From: Pseudomonas kribbensis
GTDB lineage: Bacteria; Pseudomonadota; Gammaproteobacteria; Pseudomonadales; Pseudomonadaceae
NCBI RefSeq assembly: GCF_003352185.1
Contig: NZ_CP029608.1
Coordinates: 3,534,001-3,598,000, forward strand
Direction of reading: 5' to 3'
DNA length: 64,000 bases
The number at the start of each line of letters is the position of its first letter. The stretch's first letter is position 1. Below the pieces are notes generated by a model, which saw only the letters and a program-made list of their open reading frames with translations, was not told where the DNA came from and searched no databases. Positions 1-9,393 of the stretch are shown here, piece by piece. The position numbers and the translations under genes are program-made.

Positions 1-3000
1 TCATTTCCCTCGGAGCCCGCACCGCGTTGCTCGCCGAGTCGGAATACAGCGGCGTTTCCAGCGCCAGGTCCAGACGACCACCGGCCGCCCCGATGCCACC
101 CGCCGCCGCACGCAAGTTGCCTTCAACGAACAGGCCTGTGTAGGAACTCAAACCGATGCGCCCGCCATCCGTTGCGACGCGGGTCGGGCCCTGGCCGGCA
201 ATATCCAGAACGGCCTCGGTGCCTGAAGCATCCAGCCGCGCGCCCGGACGCACAATCACGTAGGCATCGGCGGCCGTGGCGGTTGCCAGTTTCGAATCGA
301 TCTCGCCGCCGATGATGATGCTGCCGCCCTTGCCGACCTGCCCGTAAGTGCGGCCCAGGGTGTCGGTCGCCGTATTGGCACGCCCGGCGACATCCAGCAC
401 CGCCTGCTCGCCGATCCAGATCGAGCGGTTATGCGCGTTCGGATCCGCCGTTTGAATGGAGGTGGCCGGCTGGATCAAGCCGAATTGTTGCTGACGAATA
501 TCGATCGTACCGCCCCAGGCATTCAGTTCACCGTCGACGGTGATCTGCCCGGCACCGCGCAGCTTGATGCTCTGCCCCGGGTCGACGCTGATGCGCGAGC
601 CACGGCCCAGGGTCAAGGTGCTGTTGGCGGCGTCGATCAGCTCGACCAGCGTCGCGCCGCCTTGCAGTGTCAGGCTGGCACCGGCGCGCTGGGTCAGCAC
701 GCCCTTGGTCGGGTTTTCCTGGAACAGCGTCGGAGTCCACAGCTCCAGCGCCGTTCGCGGATCAACGCCGCTGACCTCGTTCGGTGCCGCGTCACCGAAA
801 CGGTAGACCGGCATGTTCACGTCAATTGCGGTGCCTTCGGCAACTTCAAGTCCGCTCAGGCCGATCAGGTTGTAGGCGGAGAACCCTTTACTGAACAGGT
901 CGGTGGACAGTTGCAGGGTGTTGTCTGCCAGGGTTTTATCCGTTTGCCCGACAAGAATTTTGTTGGCCTGCACCGTCAGTGTGCCGCCGCCCGTGACGCC
1001 GTAACCGCGCAGTTCGCCATCGAGGTTCAGACGGGTTTTGCCAGGCGCGGAAATGGCACTGGATTCCACCGTCAGATCACCGCCCTTGCCGCCCCGGGTC
1101 TTGCCATTGGCGAGCACGGCGCCACCGGAAGAAACGTCGAGCAGGCTGCCGGCAGCGACGCCGATATCGCCGCTGCTGCGGATCGATATCAGGCCACCGT
1201 TCAGATACGCCAGGCTGGCGTTATCGTCCGGATTGGTGCGCAGGTTGCTCCACAAGCCTCGGGTATCGAGAAGCACGCCCTCGGCGATGCGGGTTTGCGT
1301 CGCCTTGCCGGCTTTGGCCGCCAGGCGAGTGTCGGTATTTGTACCGCCGTTGAACTGATTGAGTACGTTGCCCAGACGCAGACTGCCACCGCGAGCGGTC
1401 AGATCGGCGCCGACCTGCACATCCGGTGCGTACAGGGTGATGTCGCCACCGCTGTCGACCGTAAGCGCACCGTCAACGGCGATCTGATCCTTGGCCGAAA
1501 CCTTGAGCGCACCGAGGCGGAATCCGTTGAGCTGATCGTTATCGAGATACAGCTTGCCCTTGCGGGTATCGGACACCGCGCCGGTCAAATCAAGATCATT
1601 GCCGGCGACCGGGCGCGTGCCACCGATCTGCACCTGATCGAGCAATGGATTGAGGGTATAAAGCAGGCCGTTCGACGCCGCGACAAAGGTCGGGTCATAA
1701 CTGCCGACAATCAGTTGCGCACGCCGGGCCAGTGCGGTCTGGCTCTGCTGATAGCCGTCGAGCACCGGTTTCGGCGCCTGATTCTGCCGCCCGCCCTGGT
1801 ACACATCGCCGATCATCTGCCCGTCGAGCACGGCGTTGGCTGTGGAAATCACCAGTTGCCCGGCATCGCGGCCCACGGTGTAACCCGACTCGAAACGTGA
1901 ACGCGGGGCAATCAGCGGGTTGTAGAAATAACTGGTCTGGCCCCAGCGTTCGCTGTTGTCTTCATAACCTTTGTACAGCCCGGTGTAGAGCAGATCCCCC
2001 GGTGCACGAGAGACTTCATACAAGCGTCCATCGGCGCCGCGCAGCCAGCTCTGGCGGATCTGCCCGCTCTGCACATCCAGGGTGCCACCGGACAGGTTGA
2101 TCAGCGAACCCTTTTCGGTGACCACGTCGTTGCCGGCGAAACTCACCGTGCCGCCCTGGGCCATCCATTCGCCGACGCTGTGGCCCTGGGTGCCGAGATA
2201 ACCACCGACTTCCAGCAAGCCACCGGCGGTGTACCAGCGATCCGTGGCGTAGCCGTTGGTGCCGGCCGGCACGTACACCAGCTCGCGCACATCGACCCAG
2301 ATGTCGTTGCTGTTGAGCGCGCCTTTCTCGCGGTTGACCGACGCATCACGCTGCTCGTTGCCCTGCACGTTGATCTTGATGCTGTTGTTTTCCATCGCCA
2401 CTTTGACGCCGATGGCACCGGACACATCAATCATCGCGCCGTCACGCACCAGACTGCGGCGCTGTGCGCTGACCGCGACCTGGCCGCCGGTGGCCAGGGT
2501 GATCGAACCGCTCTGGAACTCGACACTGCCGCCGCTCTGGATCTCGATCCGTGACTGGTCGCCACGGATCCGGTTATTGGCGGTGACACCTGTCAGCGCG
2601 GCCTGATGCTGGCTGTCGAGGGCGGTCATGTCGCTGCTGTCGAGCATGATCGCCGTGGCACTGCCCTGCCCCAGCGTCACGCTGCCGTTGGTATCGGTGA
2701 TCGGGTTGGAGAGGTGAATCGTGCCCCTCGTCGCCACTGACGTGCTGGCGAGCAATACGCCGTTTTGCACGACCTCGTGCCCCGCCATTGTGATGTCGCC
2801 GGTAGACGACTGGACCAGTCCGTTGTTAGTGACTTTGCCCGCCACGGCACCGGCCTTGAAGCCCGGAATGACTTCACTGCCAAAGGTGGTCGACAGCGCA
2901 TTGCCTTCAGTGCCCGAGCCCTTGCGGATGTAGAAACGGTCACCGGCGGCCAGCACGGTCTGGCCCTTGGCGGTGTTGATGCTGCCGTCGTTCTGCACTT

Positions 3001-3910
3001 CGTTGCCGAGCAGCAGCGCATAGCCGCCGGCATCGGTAGAGGCCGCCGGTTTGTGGGTTTCAATCGACGCACCGCGCTCCACCAACACTTTGCCAGCGGC
3101 ATCGGTGAAGGTCGGCTGAGTGCCGGTGCTGTCGAAGTACAAGCCACGATCACGGAACTGGATGTCGGTGATATTGGCGGCAGCGGCCACCAGGTTGCGC
3201 ACGTTGACCTGACTGCTGCCGCTGAACACGATGCCGTTGCGGTTGATCAGCATCACCGTGCCGTTGCCCTTGATCTGGCCTTGAATCTGGCTGGCCCGGG
3301 CGTTCGGATCGTTGACCCGGTTGAGCACTGCCCAGTTCGACTGCTGGGCGAAATCGACCGTGGTGTTGCGGCCGACGTTGAAGGTCTCCCAATTGAGGAT
3401 GGCCTTGTCGGCAGTCTGCTCGATCGTCACCGTGGTTTTGCCATCGACCTGGGTCTGCTGCGGGCCCTTCGCGTTCTGCCAGCCCTGGGTCAGGCTGTTG
3501 TCGACCTTCAAACCGCCCTCGCCCAGGCCGTCCGGCACGAATTGCACCGTGCCCAATGCAGCAGCGCGTCCGGCCGCTTGCGCCGCCTGTTGAGCGGCAA
3601 TCGCAGCGACCGTGTTGTTCAGGGTCTGAATCGAGCGCTGCAACTGCGCATTGGCCTTCTGCTGCTGGGCCAGCGGCGGTGTCATGCCCGGCAAGCCACC
3701 CACGCTCGGACGTGCCGCCGCAGCCTGTTGCGCCGCTCCCTTTGCCGCAAACCATCCCGAACTGAACGCCGTCTGCGCCTGCGCACTGCCCGCCACCAGA
3801 CACAACGCCACCGCGTGCGCCAACGGCTTGAGCAGCCACAGCGACGGCTCCCCGGTTTCACGCTTGGAGGACAGAACGTTGGTACGACGACGGGATGGGC
3901 GAGCGAGCAT
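1..3910 (-). CDS. pdtA: TpsA-type filamentous haemagglutinin-like exoprotein (PdtA-like), 3' part outside window
   Basis: The frame is open from the ATG at 3910 to the window edge (about 1303 codons, no stop met), so the C-terminal part lies to the left. The first ~45 residues form a long signal region (basic start, hydrophobic LKPLAHAVALCLVAG, then SAQAQ). A Gln/Ala-rich stretch follows, then a TPS/haemagglutination-activity domain at ~residues 110-250 with the family hallmarks LNWETFNVGRNTTV, NRVNDPNARASQI and INRNGIVFSGSSQVN. The rest is repetitive Gly/Ser/Thr-rich beta-helix sequence. Such proteins are exported across the outer membrane by a TpsB partner and act as adhesins or exoproteins. 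No TpsB gene is in the window; in P. aeruginosa it lies further on in this direction. A start RBS (AAGGA) lies ~10 nt upstream. The position next to DING and hxc genes matches P. aeruginosa pdtA; the symbol rests on that synteny. Confidence 0.88.
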   Translation of the reverse strand, partial: MLARPSRRRTNVLSSKRETGEPSLWLLKPLAHAVALCLVAGSAQAQTAFSSGWFAAKGAAQQAAAARPSVGGLPGMTPPLAQQQKANAQLQRSIQTLNNTVAAIAAQQAAQAAGRAAALGTVQFVPDGLGEGGLKVDNSLTQGWQNAKGPQQTQVDGKTTVTIEQTADKAILNWETFNVGRNTTVDFAQQSNWAVLNRVNDPNARASQIQGQIKGNGTVMLINRNGIVFSGSSQVNVRNLVAAAANITDIQFRDRGLYFDSTGTQPTFTDAAGKVLVERGASIETHKPAASTDAGGYALLLGNEVQNDGSINTAKGQTVLAAGDRFYIRKGSGTEGNALSTTFGSEVIPGFKAGAVAGKVTNNGLVQSSTGDITMAGHEVVQNGVLLASTSVATRGTIHLSNPITDTNGSVTLGQGSATAIMLDSSDMTALDSQHQAALTGVTANNRIRGDQSRIEIQSGGSVEFQSGSITLATGGQVAVSAQRRSLVRDGAMIDVSGAIGVKVAMENNSIKINVQGNEQRDASVNREKGALNSNDIWVDVRELVYVPAGTNGYATDRWYTAGGLLEVGGYLGTQGHSVGEWMAQGGTVSFAGNDVVTEKGSLINLSGGTLDVQSGQIRQSWLRGADGRLYEVSRAPGDLLYTGLYKGYEDNSERWGQTSYFYNPLIAPRSRFESGYTVGRDAGQLVISTANAVLDGQMIGDVYQGGRQNQAPKPVLDGYQQSQTALARRAQLIVGSYDPTFVAASNGLLYTLNPLLDQVQIGGTRPVAGNDLDLTGAVSDTRKGKLYLDNDQLNGFRLGALKVSAKDQIAVDGALTVDSGGDITLYAPDVQVGADLTARGGSLRLGNVLNQFNGGTNTDTRLAAKAGKATQTRIAEGVLLDTRGLWSNLRTNPDDNASLAYLNGGLISIRSSGDIGVAAGSLLDVSSGGAVLANGKTRGGKGGDLTVESSAISAPGKTRLNLDGELRGYGVTGGGTLTVQANKILVGQTDKTLADNTLQLSTDLFSKGFSAYNLIGLSGLEVAEGTAIDVNMPVYRFGDAAPNEVSGVDPRTALELWTPTLFQENPTKGVLTQRAGASLTLQGGATLVELIDAANSTLTLGRGSRISVDPGQSIKLRGAGQITVDGELNAWGGTIDIRQQQFGLIQPATSIQTADPNAHNRSIWIGEQAVLDVAGRANTATDTLGRTYGQVGKGGSIIIGGEIDSKLATATAADAYVIVRPGARLDASGTEAVLDIAGQGPTRVATDGGRIGLSSYTGLFVEGNLRAAAGGIGAAGGRLDLALETPLYSDSASNAVRAPREM

Positions 3911-4068
3911 CACTACGAGATCCTTTTTGATTGCCACACAAGGCCGCAGGCATGCAAAAACCTGCTGTTACGTCATAGGCAGTTGGCGAGGGGCGCGACC
4001 GAACGGATGTCACACAAACTTCATGTTGGGGGAGTATTCGCGGCAGTGACTGTTGTGTGCCTTCAATC

Positions 4069-4097
4069 AAAAATGGCAGCCCGTTACAGGGCTGCCA
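4069..4097 (-). terminator. Rho-independent terminator after the second DING gene
   Basis: Perfect 8-bp stem GGCAGCCC/GGGCTGCC with a 6-nt loop, followed in the minus direction by ATTTTT. It lies 22 nt past the stop of the DING gene that ends at 4119. Confidence 0.85.
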
Positions 4098-4118
4098 TCA
4101 CTTCAACGTGAATCTCAC

Positions 4119-5219
4119 TCAAAGTGGCCGGCCAATGCCGTTGCACACCGACGGATTATTGATGTCGAGATTGTTGCCGGTGGTGTTGGTGATGAAGTTG
4201 GCCGTCACGGCGTTCTTCCAGCGCGTAGGAATAGGCAACAGACCATGGGCAACGGTTGCGACCGCATTTCCCGGAACGCTGTAATGCTTCGCCAGGAAGG
4301 CACGCACATCATTTGCCACCGCAGCATCCCTGTAACACTGACCGAACAGCAAGTTGCTGTAGCCGGATATGGCATAGCCACTGGCCGGGTTCGCTACAAC
4401 AGGTACCCACTGCGCCGGATCGGCAGGTGTCGCTGGCAGCGCTGCCGATGACACTGCGAGCGAGACATTCGCCAGCGTCGGCAATACTCCGTTGATTCGG
4501 GCAACGACGGCATTGTTCGTAACGGCAATCCCGTCGGGGCCTGAATAACCAATGGAGCCGTCAACCGCATTCACGGCAGGCACGACATCAAGCGTGTTGC
4601 GTACAGCTACCCAGTTCGAGGGTATGGACGAACCCACCGGCAGGCGCGCGTTGGTAAAGGTCGCGTTGGTCGCAAATTGGGTCGGGCATATCGAGTTCAG
4701 GTGGCGGGTCAGGAGCTCCGAAGTACCGCTGGAAATGTCGCGATAGACGACTCGGATCGGCGTCGGGTCGGAACTGCCCAGCAAAGCGCCCCATGTGGTT
4801 TTGGATCCCGATAACGCATCGCAGAGCTGGACGCTGGTCAAGTTGAGCGCTGTCTGGCCGGATTTCTTGTACGCAATGACGACCGAAGTGGAAACAGAAG
4901 GCAACTGGATCAACGGGCCGTATGCTGCACCGAAGTTGACGTTGTAGGTACTGAGTTCCGAAGCACTGAGGATAGATTCGCTACCCGCAAAGTGTACGGT
5001 GCCAGTGGTGCCGAAGCCGGCTGGATTGTTGGTCAGGAACGCCGTCTTGCCAATGCCGCTGCCGCTACCGGCGTAACTGAAATTCGCCGGCAGAATGCTG
5101 TTTGCAGCCCCGGTATACAGAGCTGCGGGTAACGTTGAACCACCACCGGTCACCGCCATCACCTGCCCCGAAACCAGCGCCGCCGATACCAGTGCGGCCA
5201 CTCCAATACGTTTGAACAT
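4119..5219 (-). CDS. DING-family PstS-like phosphate-binding protein (copy 1)
   Basis: About 366 residues. The signal peptide (MFKRIGVAALVSAALVSGQVMA) is followed by VTGGGSTLPAALY, the equivalent of the DINGGG start of DING proteins. Family-typical blocks follow: GIGKTAFLTNN, HFAGSESILSASEL, QLPSVSTSVVIAYKK, VVYRDISSGTSELLTRHLN and the end CNGIGRP. DING proteins bind phosphate in the periplasm or outside the cell, and a P. aeruginosa DING protein is secreted by the Hxc type II system. The start at 5219 is chosen because AAGGAG sits 8 nt upstream; a longer frame to 5258 has no RBS and would overlap the preceding terminator. It is a paralogue of the gene at 5314-6426, clearly diverged. Having its own terminators on both sides suggests a separate transcript or readthrough. 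Confidence 0.9.
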   Translation of the reverse strand: MFKRIGVAALVSAALVSGQVMAVTGGGSTLPAALYTGAANSILPANFSYAGSGSGIGKTAFLTNNPAGFGTTGTVHFAGSESILSASELSTYNVNFGAAYGPLIQLPSVSTSVVIAYKKSGQTALNLTSVQLCDALSGSKTTWGALLGSSDPTPIRVVYRDISSGTSELLTRHLNSICPTQFATNATFTNARLPVGSSIPSNWVAVRNTLDVVPAVNAVDGSIGYSGPDGIAVTNNAVVARINGVLPTLANVSLAVSSAALPATPADPAQWVPVVANPASGYAISGYSNLLFGQCYRDAAVANDVRAFLAKHYSVPGNAVATVAHGLLPIPTRWKNAVTANFITNTTGNNLDINNPSVCNGIGRPL

Positions 5220-5256
5220 GTTCAATCTCCTTATCGAATGCCCCCGAACGGGAGCC

Positions 5257-5286
5257 AAAAAAAATGGCAGCCCCGAAGGGCTGCCA
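5257..5286 (-). terminator. Rho-independent terminator between the two DING genes
   Basis: Stem GGCAGCCC/GGGCTGCC with a 4-nt loop (CGAA on the plus strand), then a run of eight T in the minus direction. The stem arms are the same as in the terminator after copy 1, so the duplication probably included the terminator. Confidence 0.88.
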
Positions 5287-5313
5287 CCGTTACAGCTGAC
5301 TAAACCAGACGGC

Positions 5314-6426
5314 TTACAAAGGACGACCGATAGCGTTGCAGACGCTGGCGTTGTTGATGTCCAGGTTGTTGCCCGAGGTGTTGGTGATGAAGTTGGCGGT
5401 TACAGCGGTTTTCCAGGCGTTAGGCACGGCGACGAACTTGTGAGCCTGAGTCGCAGTGTTGTTGCCCGGGTTGCTGTAGTGCTGGGTCAGGAAGGCTTTG
5501 ACGTCCGCGGCCACGGCTGCATCCTTGTAGCACTGACCGAAGATGAAGTTGGTGTAGGCAGCCAGTTTGTAACCCGAAGTCGGGTTGGCAACCACTGGCG
5601 ACCACTTGGATGGATCGGCAGCATCGACAGCAGACGATGGAGGGGTCACCGACGACAGCGCCAGCGTCACGTTGAGCGAAGTCGGCTGAACACCGTTGAC
5701 GCGGGCAACAACAGCGTTGCTGGTAGCGTCAACACCGTCCGGACCGACATAACCGATGGAGCCGTCAACCGCATTCACGGTAGTGGCAACATCGGAAGTG
5801 TTGGCAACGCCGACCCAGTTCGAAGGCAGCGCCGAACCGGCTGGCAGACGAGCATTGGTGAAGGTGGAGTTGGTGGCGAACTGAGTCGGGCAGACCGAAT
5901 TCAGGTGGCGGCTGAGGATTTCCGAAGTACCGCTGGAAACGTTGCGATAGACAACGCGGATCGGCGTGGTGTCGGCAGTGCCCAGCAGATCGCCCCAGGT
6001 GGTTTTGGCGCCGGAGAAGGCATCGCACAGCTGAGCGCTGGTCAGGTTCAGAGCAGTCTGACCGGCTTTTTTGTAAGGGATGGCAACCGAAGTGGCAACC
6101 GAAGGCAGTTGAATCAGCGGACCGAACGAAGCACCGTAGGTGGCTTTGTAGGTGCTGAGTTCCGAAGCGCTGAGGATCGAGTCGCTACCGGCGAAGTGCA
6201 CAGTGCCAGTGGTGCTGAAGCCAGCCGGGTTGTTGGTCAGGAAAGCGGTCTTGCCACCGCCGCTGCCGATGGCTGCGTAGCTGAAGTTAGCTGGCAGGAT
6301 GCTGTCGGACGAACCTTTGTACAGAGCGGCTGGCAGAGTTGCACCACCACCGGTAACGGCCATGGCTTGAGCGGAAGCCAGAGCGGCAACGGTCAGGGAA
6401 GCTGCGATCAGAGTGCGCTTGAACAT
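5314..6426 (-). CDS. DING-family PstS-like phosphate-binding protein (copy 2, promoter-proximal)
   Basis: About 370 residues. Signal peptide MFKRTLIAASLTVAALASAQAM, then AVTGGGATLPAALY and the DING blocks (GGGKTAFLTNN, HFAGSDSILSASEL, QLPSVATSVAIPYKKAG, YRNVSSGTSEILSRHLN, C-terminal CNAIGRP). Two Cys pairs are placed as in other DING proteins (QLCDAF, CPTQF, FGQCYKD, VCNA). The start at 6426 is preceded by AAAAGGAG at ~7 nt; the in-frame ATG at 6444 has no such site. A Pho box lies 53-70 nt upstream, so phosphate starvation should induce it. It sits directly after hxcS, as lapA (PA0688) does in P. aeruginosa, and is the likely cargo of the Hxc secreton next door. Role as a phosphate scavenger or phosphatase is inferred. 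Confidence 0.92.
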   Translation of the reverse strand: MFKRTLIAASLTVAALASAQAMAVTGGGATLPAALYKGSSDSILPANFSYAAIGSGGGKTAFLTNNPAGFSTTGTVHFAGSDSILSASELSTYKATYGASFGPLIQLPSVATSVAIPYKKAGQTALNLTSAQLCDAFSGAKTTWGDLLGTADTTPIRVVYRNVSSGTSEILSRHLNSVCPTQFATNSTFTNARLPAGSALPSNWVGVANTSDVATTVNAVDGSIGYVGPDGVDATSNAVVARVNGVQPTSLNVTLALSSVTPPSSAVDAADPSKWSPVVANPTSGYKLAAYTNFIFGQCYKDAAVAADVKAFLTQHYSNPGNNTATQAHKFVAVPNAWKTAVTANFITNTSGNNLDINNASVCNAIGRPL

Positions 6427-6478
6427 GAAGAATCTCCTTTTCAACTAGGTTGGGAACACAGGTTTTCGGATTGCTTGC

Positions 6479-6496
6479 ATGACACTGGGATGACTC
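6479..6496 (-). promoter_or_regulatory. Pho box (PhoB operator) for the DING gene
   Basis: On the minus strand it reads GAGTCAT-CCCA-GTGTCAT: two 7-bp half-sites at 11-bp spacing, 5/7 and 6/7 matches to the PhoB consensus CTGTCAT-N4-CTGTCAT. It is oriented toward the DING gene whose ATG is at 6426. Confidence 0.75.
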
Positions 6497-6775
6497 ACCG
6501 CTGACCTTCGCAAGCGGGGTCCGTGGTTAAGTCGCACTGAGAAATTCGCAGTTTCCGGTGACAGATAAAGGAAAAAACCTCGGGAGGTGCAGGCTGATTT
6601 TCGAGGGATTTTCTCGGGTGTTCTCGCGGTTGTGCGGAGTGTCTACGGCAAGCTTTTCGAGGGAACCGGCCGCAGCCCTTGAAGGGCCGTTGCAGATGAC
6701 AGAAAGGAGAACCCGAGGACGGTTGCTTCCGCGCTCGGGTGATAGTTGGACGAGAGAAAAAAAGGTTGGAAAAGT
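6497..6775. other. Intergenic region between hxcS and the DING gene
   Basis: No convincing gene. The only structure seen is an imperfect hairpin with arms ACCCGAG/CTCGGGT near 6712-6742 followed by a T/C-rich tract in the minus direction, which may end the hxc transcript. Confidence 0.4.
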
Positions 6776-7987
6776 TTACTGAACCAGTTGATTGATCTCG
6801 ATGATCGGCAGCAGCACCGCCATGACGATCACCAAAACCACCCCGCCCATCACCACAATCATCAGCGGCTCAAGCAGAGCAGTCATGCCCATCGCCCGGC
6901 GTTCGATATCGCGGGAAAGGGTTTGCGCAGCACGTTCGAGCATCGGCGGCAGCGCGCCGGTTTTCTCGCCGCTGGCGATCAGGTGAATCAGCACCGGCGG
7001 GAACACGTTCTCCACTTTCAGCGCTGCCGCCAGGTTGACGCCCTCACGCACCTTGGCGGTGGCTTCGTTGACGCTCAGGCTCAAGCGATCATTCGACAAG
7101 GTCTGCCGCGCCGCCTCCAATGCCCGCAACAACGGCACCCCGGCACCACCGAGAATCGCCAGCGTCGAGGCGAACCGCGCCGTGTTCAGCCCCAACACAA
7201 ACCGCCCGATCAGCGGCAGCTTCAGCACCCGATGATGCCAACTCAAGCGCGCCGCCGGATTGCGCAGATAAAGGCGCCAGCTCCAGAACGCACCGGCCAT
7301 GACGCCTGCGCACAACCAGCCCCACGCCCGAATGAAATCACTGGCATTGAGCATCGCCAGCGTCAGCCCCGGCAGATCCTGCCGCGCCTGGGAAAACGCA
7401 CTGACCACCTGCGGCACCACGTAGCTCAGCAGGAAAATCACGATGCCGATCGACACCAATCCGACCACGCCCGGATAGATGAACGCGGTGAGGATCTTGC
7501 CGCGCAGGTTGTTGCGTTCCTCGATGTAATCCGCCAGCCGTTCCATCACCTGGGCCAGATCACCTGACTCCTCGCCCGCCGCAATCAGTGCCCGGTAAAT
7601 CTCCGGAAAATCCCGTGGCCGCGCCGCCAGCGCTTCGGCCAAGCGCATGCCGCTGCGCACGTCGGCGCGAACGGCGCTGAGGGTGTGGGCGATGTGTTTT
7701 TTCTCGGCCTGCTCGACCGTGGCGCTCAGTGCAGCTTCCAGCGGCAGACTGGCGCCGAGCAGGCTCGACAGCTGCCGGGTGGCCCAGGCCAGATCGTTGT
7801 CCGATAGCCTGGCACTGAACAAACCACCGCCGCCGTGCTGGGAGACATTGCTTTCCTTCTCCACCGACAACGCCGTCAAACCACGACCACGCAGCACGCC
7901 AAACGCCGCACCCTGACTGTCCGCCTCCAGATGCCCGGATTCGATCTTGCCGCTGGCATCGGCGGCTTCAAAACGATAGCGATTCAT
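6776..7987 (-). CDS. hxcS: Type II secretion inner-membrane platform protein GspF (HxcS)
   Basis: 403 residues with two GspF/PilC-type domains (~65-190 and ~265-390), each followed by hydrophobic segments (YPGVVGLVSIGIVIFLLSYV; C-terminal LMIVVMGGVVLVIVMAVLL). Family blocks present: FTRQLSSLL-like ATRQLSSLLGASLPLEAAL, ALIAAGEESGDLAQVMERLADY, and the mirror motif LIASGEKTGALPPMLERAA. GspF links the cytoplasmic ATPase to pseudopilus assembly. Its ATG overlaps the hxcR stop by one base, so it is the last gene of the hxcTXYZQRS operon. Confidence 0.96.
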   Translation of the reverse strand: MNRYRFEAADASGKIESGHLEADSQGAAFGVLRGRGLTALSVEKESNVSQHGGGGLFSARLSDNDLAWATRQLSSLLGASLPLEAALSATVEQAEKKHIAHTLSAVRADVRSGMRLAEALAARPRDFPEIYRALIAAGEESGDLAQVMERLADYIEERNNLRGKILTAFIYPGVVGLVSIGIVIFLLSYVVPQVVSAFSQARQDLPGLTLAMLNASDFIRAWGWLCAGVMAGAFWSWRLYLRNPAARLSWHHRVLKLPLIGRFVLGLNTARFASTLAILGGAGVPLLRALEAARQTLSNDRLSLSVNEATAKVREGVNLAAALKVENVFPPVLIHLIASGEKTGALPPMLERAAQTLSRDIERRAMGMTALLEPLMIVVMGGVVLVIVMAVLLPIIEINQLVQ

Positions 7988-9393
7988 CAGGCGTCCCGTG
8001 TCACACGAAGGATTTCTTCAGGGGCCGTGGCACCGCTGCGAATCCAGCGCTCGCCGTCCTCGCGCAGGCTGAACATCCCGGCCTTGCTCGCCGCAGCACG
8101 CAACGCCTGCTCCCCTGCCCCTTGGTGAATCAGCGTGCGAATGTCGTCATCGATGCAGAACAATTCGTGAATACCGGTGCGGCCGCTGTAACCGGTGTGA
8201 TTGCACGCCGCACACCCCACCGGGCGCCAGGTGCCGAGCGTCGCCGGGTCTTCCTGTTTGCACTGATTGCACAGCCGTCGCACCAGCCGCTGGGCCAACA
8301 CCCCGAGCATCGACGAGGCCAGCAGAAACGGCTCGACGCCCATGTCGACCAAGCGGTTGACCGCCGACACCGCGTCGTTGGTGTGCAGGGTTGCGAGTAC
8401 CAGGTGGCCGGTCAGCGAAGCCTGCACCGCAATCTGCGCGGTTTCCAAATCGCGGATCTCGCCGATCATGATGATGTCCGGGTCCTGCCGCAGAATCGCC
8501 CGCAAGGCCAGGGCAAACGTCATGTCGATCTTGGCGTTGACCTGAATCTGGCTGATGCCCGGCAAGTCGTATTCCACCGGGTCTTCCACGGTAAGGATGT
8601 TGCTGGTGCTCGCATCGAGTCGCGCCAGCGCCGCATACAAACTCGTCGTCTTGCCGCTACCGGTCGGGCCGGTGACCAGCACGATGCCGTGGGGCTGGCG
8701 GATCAGGTGATCGAGCTTGGCCAGCACCTGCGCGTCCATGCCCAGGGTTTCCAGATGCAGGCGTCCGGCCTGCTTGTCGAGCAAACGCATCACCACCCGC
8801 TCGCCATGACCGGTGGGCACGGTAGAAACGCGAATGTCGATGGGCCGCCCGGCCACGCGTAACGCAATGCGGCCATCCTGCGGCAAGCGTTTTTCGGCGA
8901 TATCGAGCTGGGCCATGATCTTGATCCGCGACACCAGCGCACCGTGCAACGCCTTGCGTGGCGAGACCACGTCGCGCAGGGTGCCGTCGACCCGGTAGCG
9001 CACCACCGAATGGGTTTCGAACGGTTCAATGTGAATATCGCTGGCCTCGTCCCGTGCTGCCTGGGTGAGCAAGGCGTTGATCATGCGGATCACCGGCGCG
9101 CCGTCCTGGGTGTCGAGCAGGTCGGTGATTTCCGGCATGTCCTGCATCAGGCGGTCGAGGTCGACTTCGTTTTCCGCCGCCCCGACCACCGCCGCCGCGC
9201 TGCCGGTATCGGCGTAGGCCGTGGCGAGCAAGCCGTCGAGTTCGTCGTCGCGCACCCGCTCAAGTTTCGCCGCGCCGAACTGCCGCCGTACTTCGCTGAT
9301 CGACCAGCCCGGCGTCGACGGGCACACCGTCAGCACGCCGTCGCGCAGCAGAATCCGCTGCGCCTTGGCCCAGGCGTAGGGCAAGCTGCTCAT
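7987..9393 (-). CDS. hxcR: Type II secretion ATPase GspE (HxcR)
   Basis: 468 residues. An N-terminal region that contacts GspL/F precedes the ATPase domain: Walker [11 protein letters not shown] at ~238-247, Asp box DIHIEP, Walker [10 protein letters not shown], His box [16 protein letters not shown] four-cysteine zinc motif (CNQC about 20 residues before CAAC) followed by [11 protein letters not shown] is diagnostic of GspE rather than a pilus retraction ATPase. It is a cytoplasmic hexamer powering pseudopilus growth. Its start overlaps the hxcQ stop by 4 nt. Confidence 0.97.
   Translation of the reverse strand: MSSLPYAWAKAQRILLRDGVLTVCPSTPGWSISEVRRQFGAAKLERVRDDELDGLLATAYADTGSAAAVVGAAENEVDLDRLMQDMPEITDLLDTQDGAPVIRMINALLTQAARDEASDIHIEPFETHSVVRYRVDGTLRDVVSPRKALHGALVSRIKIMAQLDIAEKRLPQDGRIALRVAGRPIDIRVSTVPTGHGERVVMRLLDKQAGRLHLETLGMDAQVLAKLDHLIRQPHGIVLVTGPTGSGKTTSLYAALARLDASTSNILTVEDPVEYDLPGISQIQVNAKIDMTFALALRAILRQDPDIIMIGEIRDLETAQIAVQASLTGHLVLATLHTNDAVSAVNRLVDMGVEPFLLASSMLGVLAQRLVRRLCNQCKQEDPATLGTWRPVGCAACNHTGYSGRTGIHELFCIDDDIRTLIHQGAGEQALRAAASKAGMFSLREDGERWIRSGATAPEEILRVTRDA

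Noticed and set aside
4003..4024. Pho-box-like sequence ATGTCAC-ACAA-ACTTCAT before the TpsA gene
   Set aside because: Points away from the gene and the second half-site matches poorly (4/7).
431..4111. Long plus-strand open frames (431-1900, 2765-4111)
   Set aside because: They lie antisense to the TpsA-type gene, whose minus-strand frame has signal peptide, TPS domain and continuous repeats.
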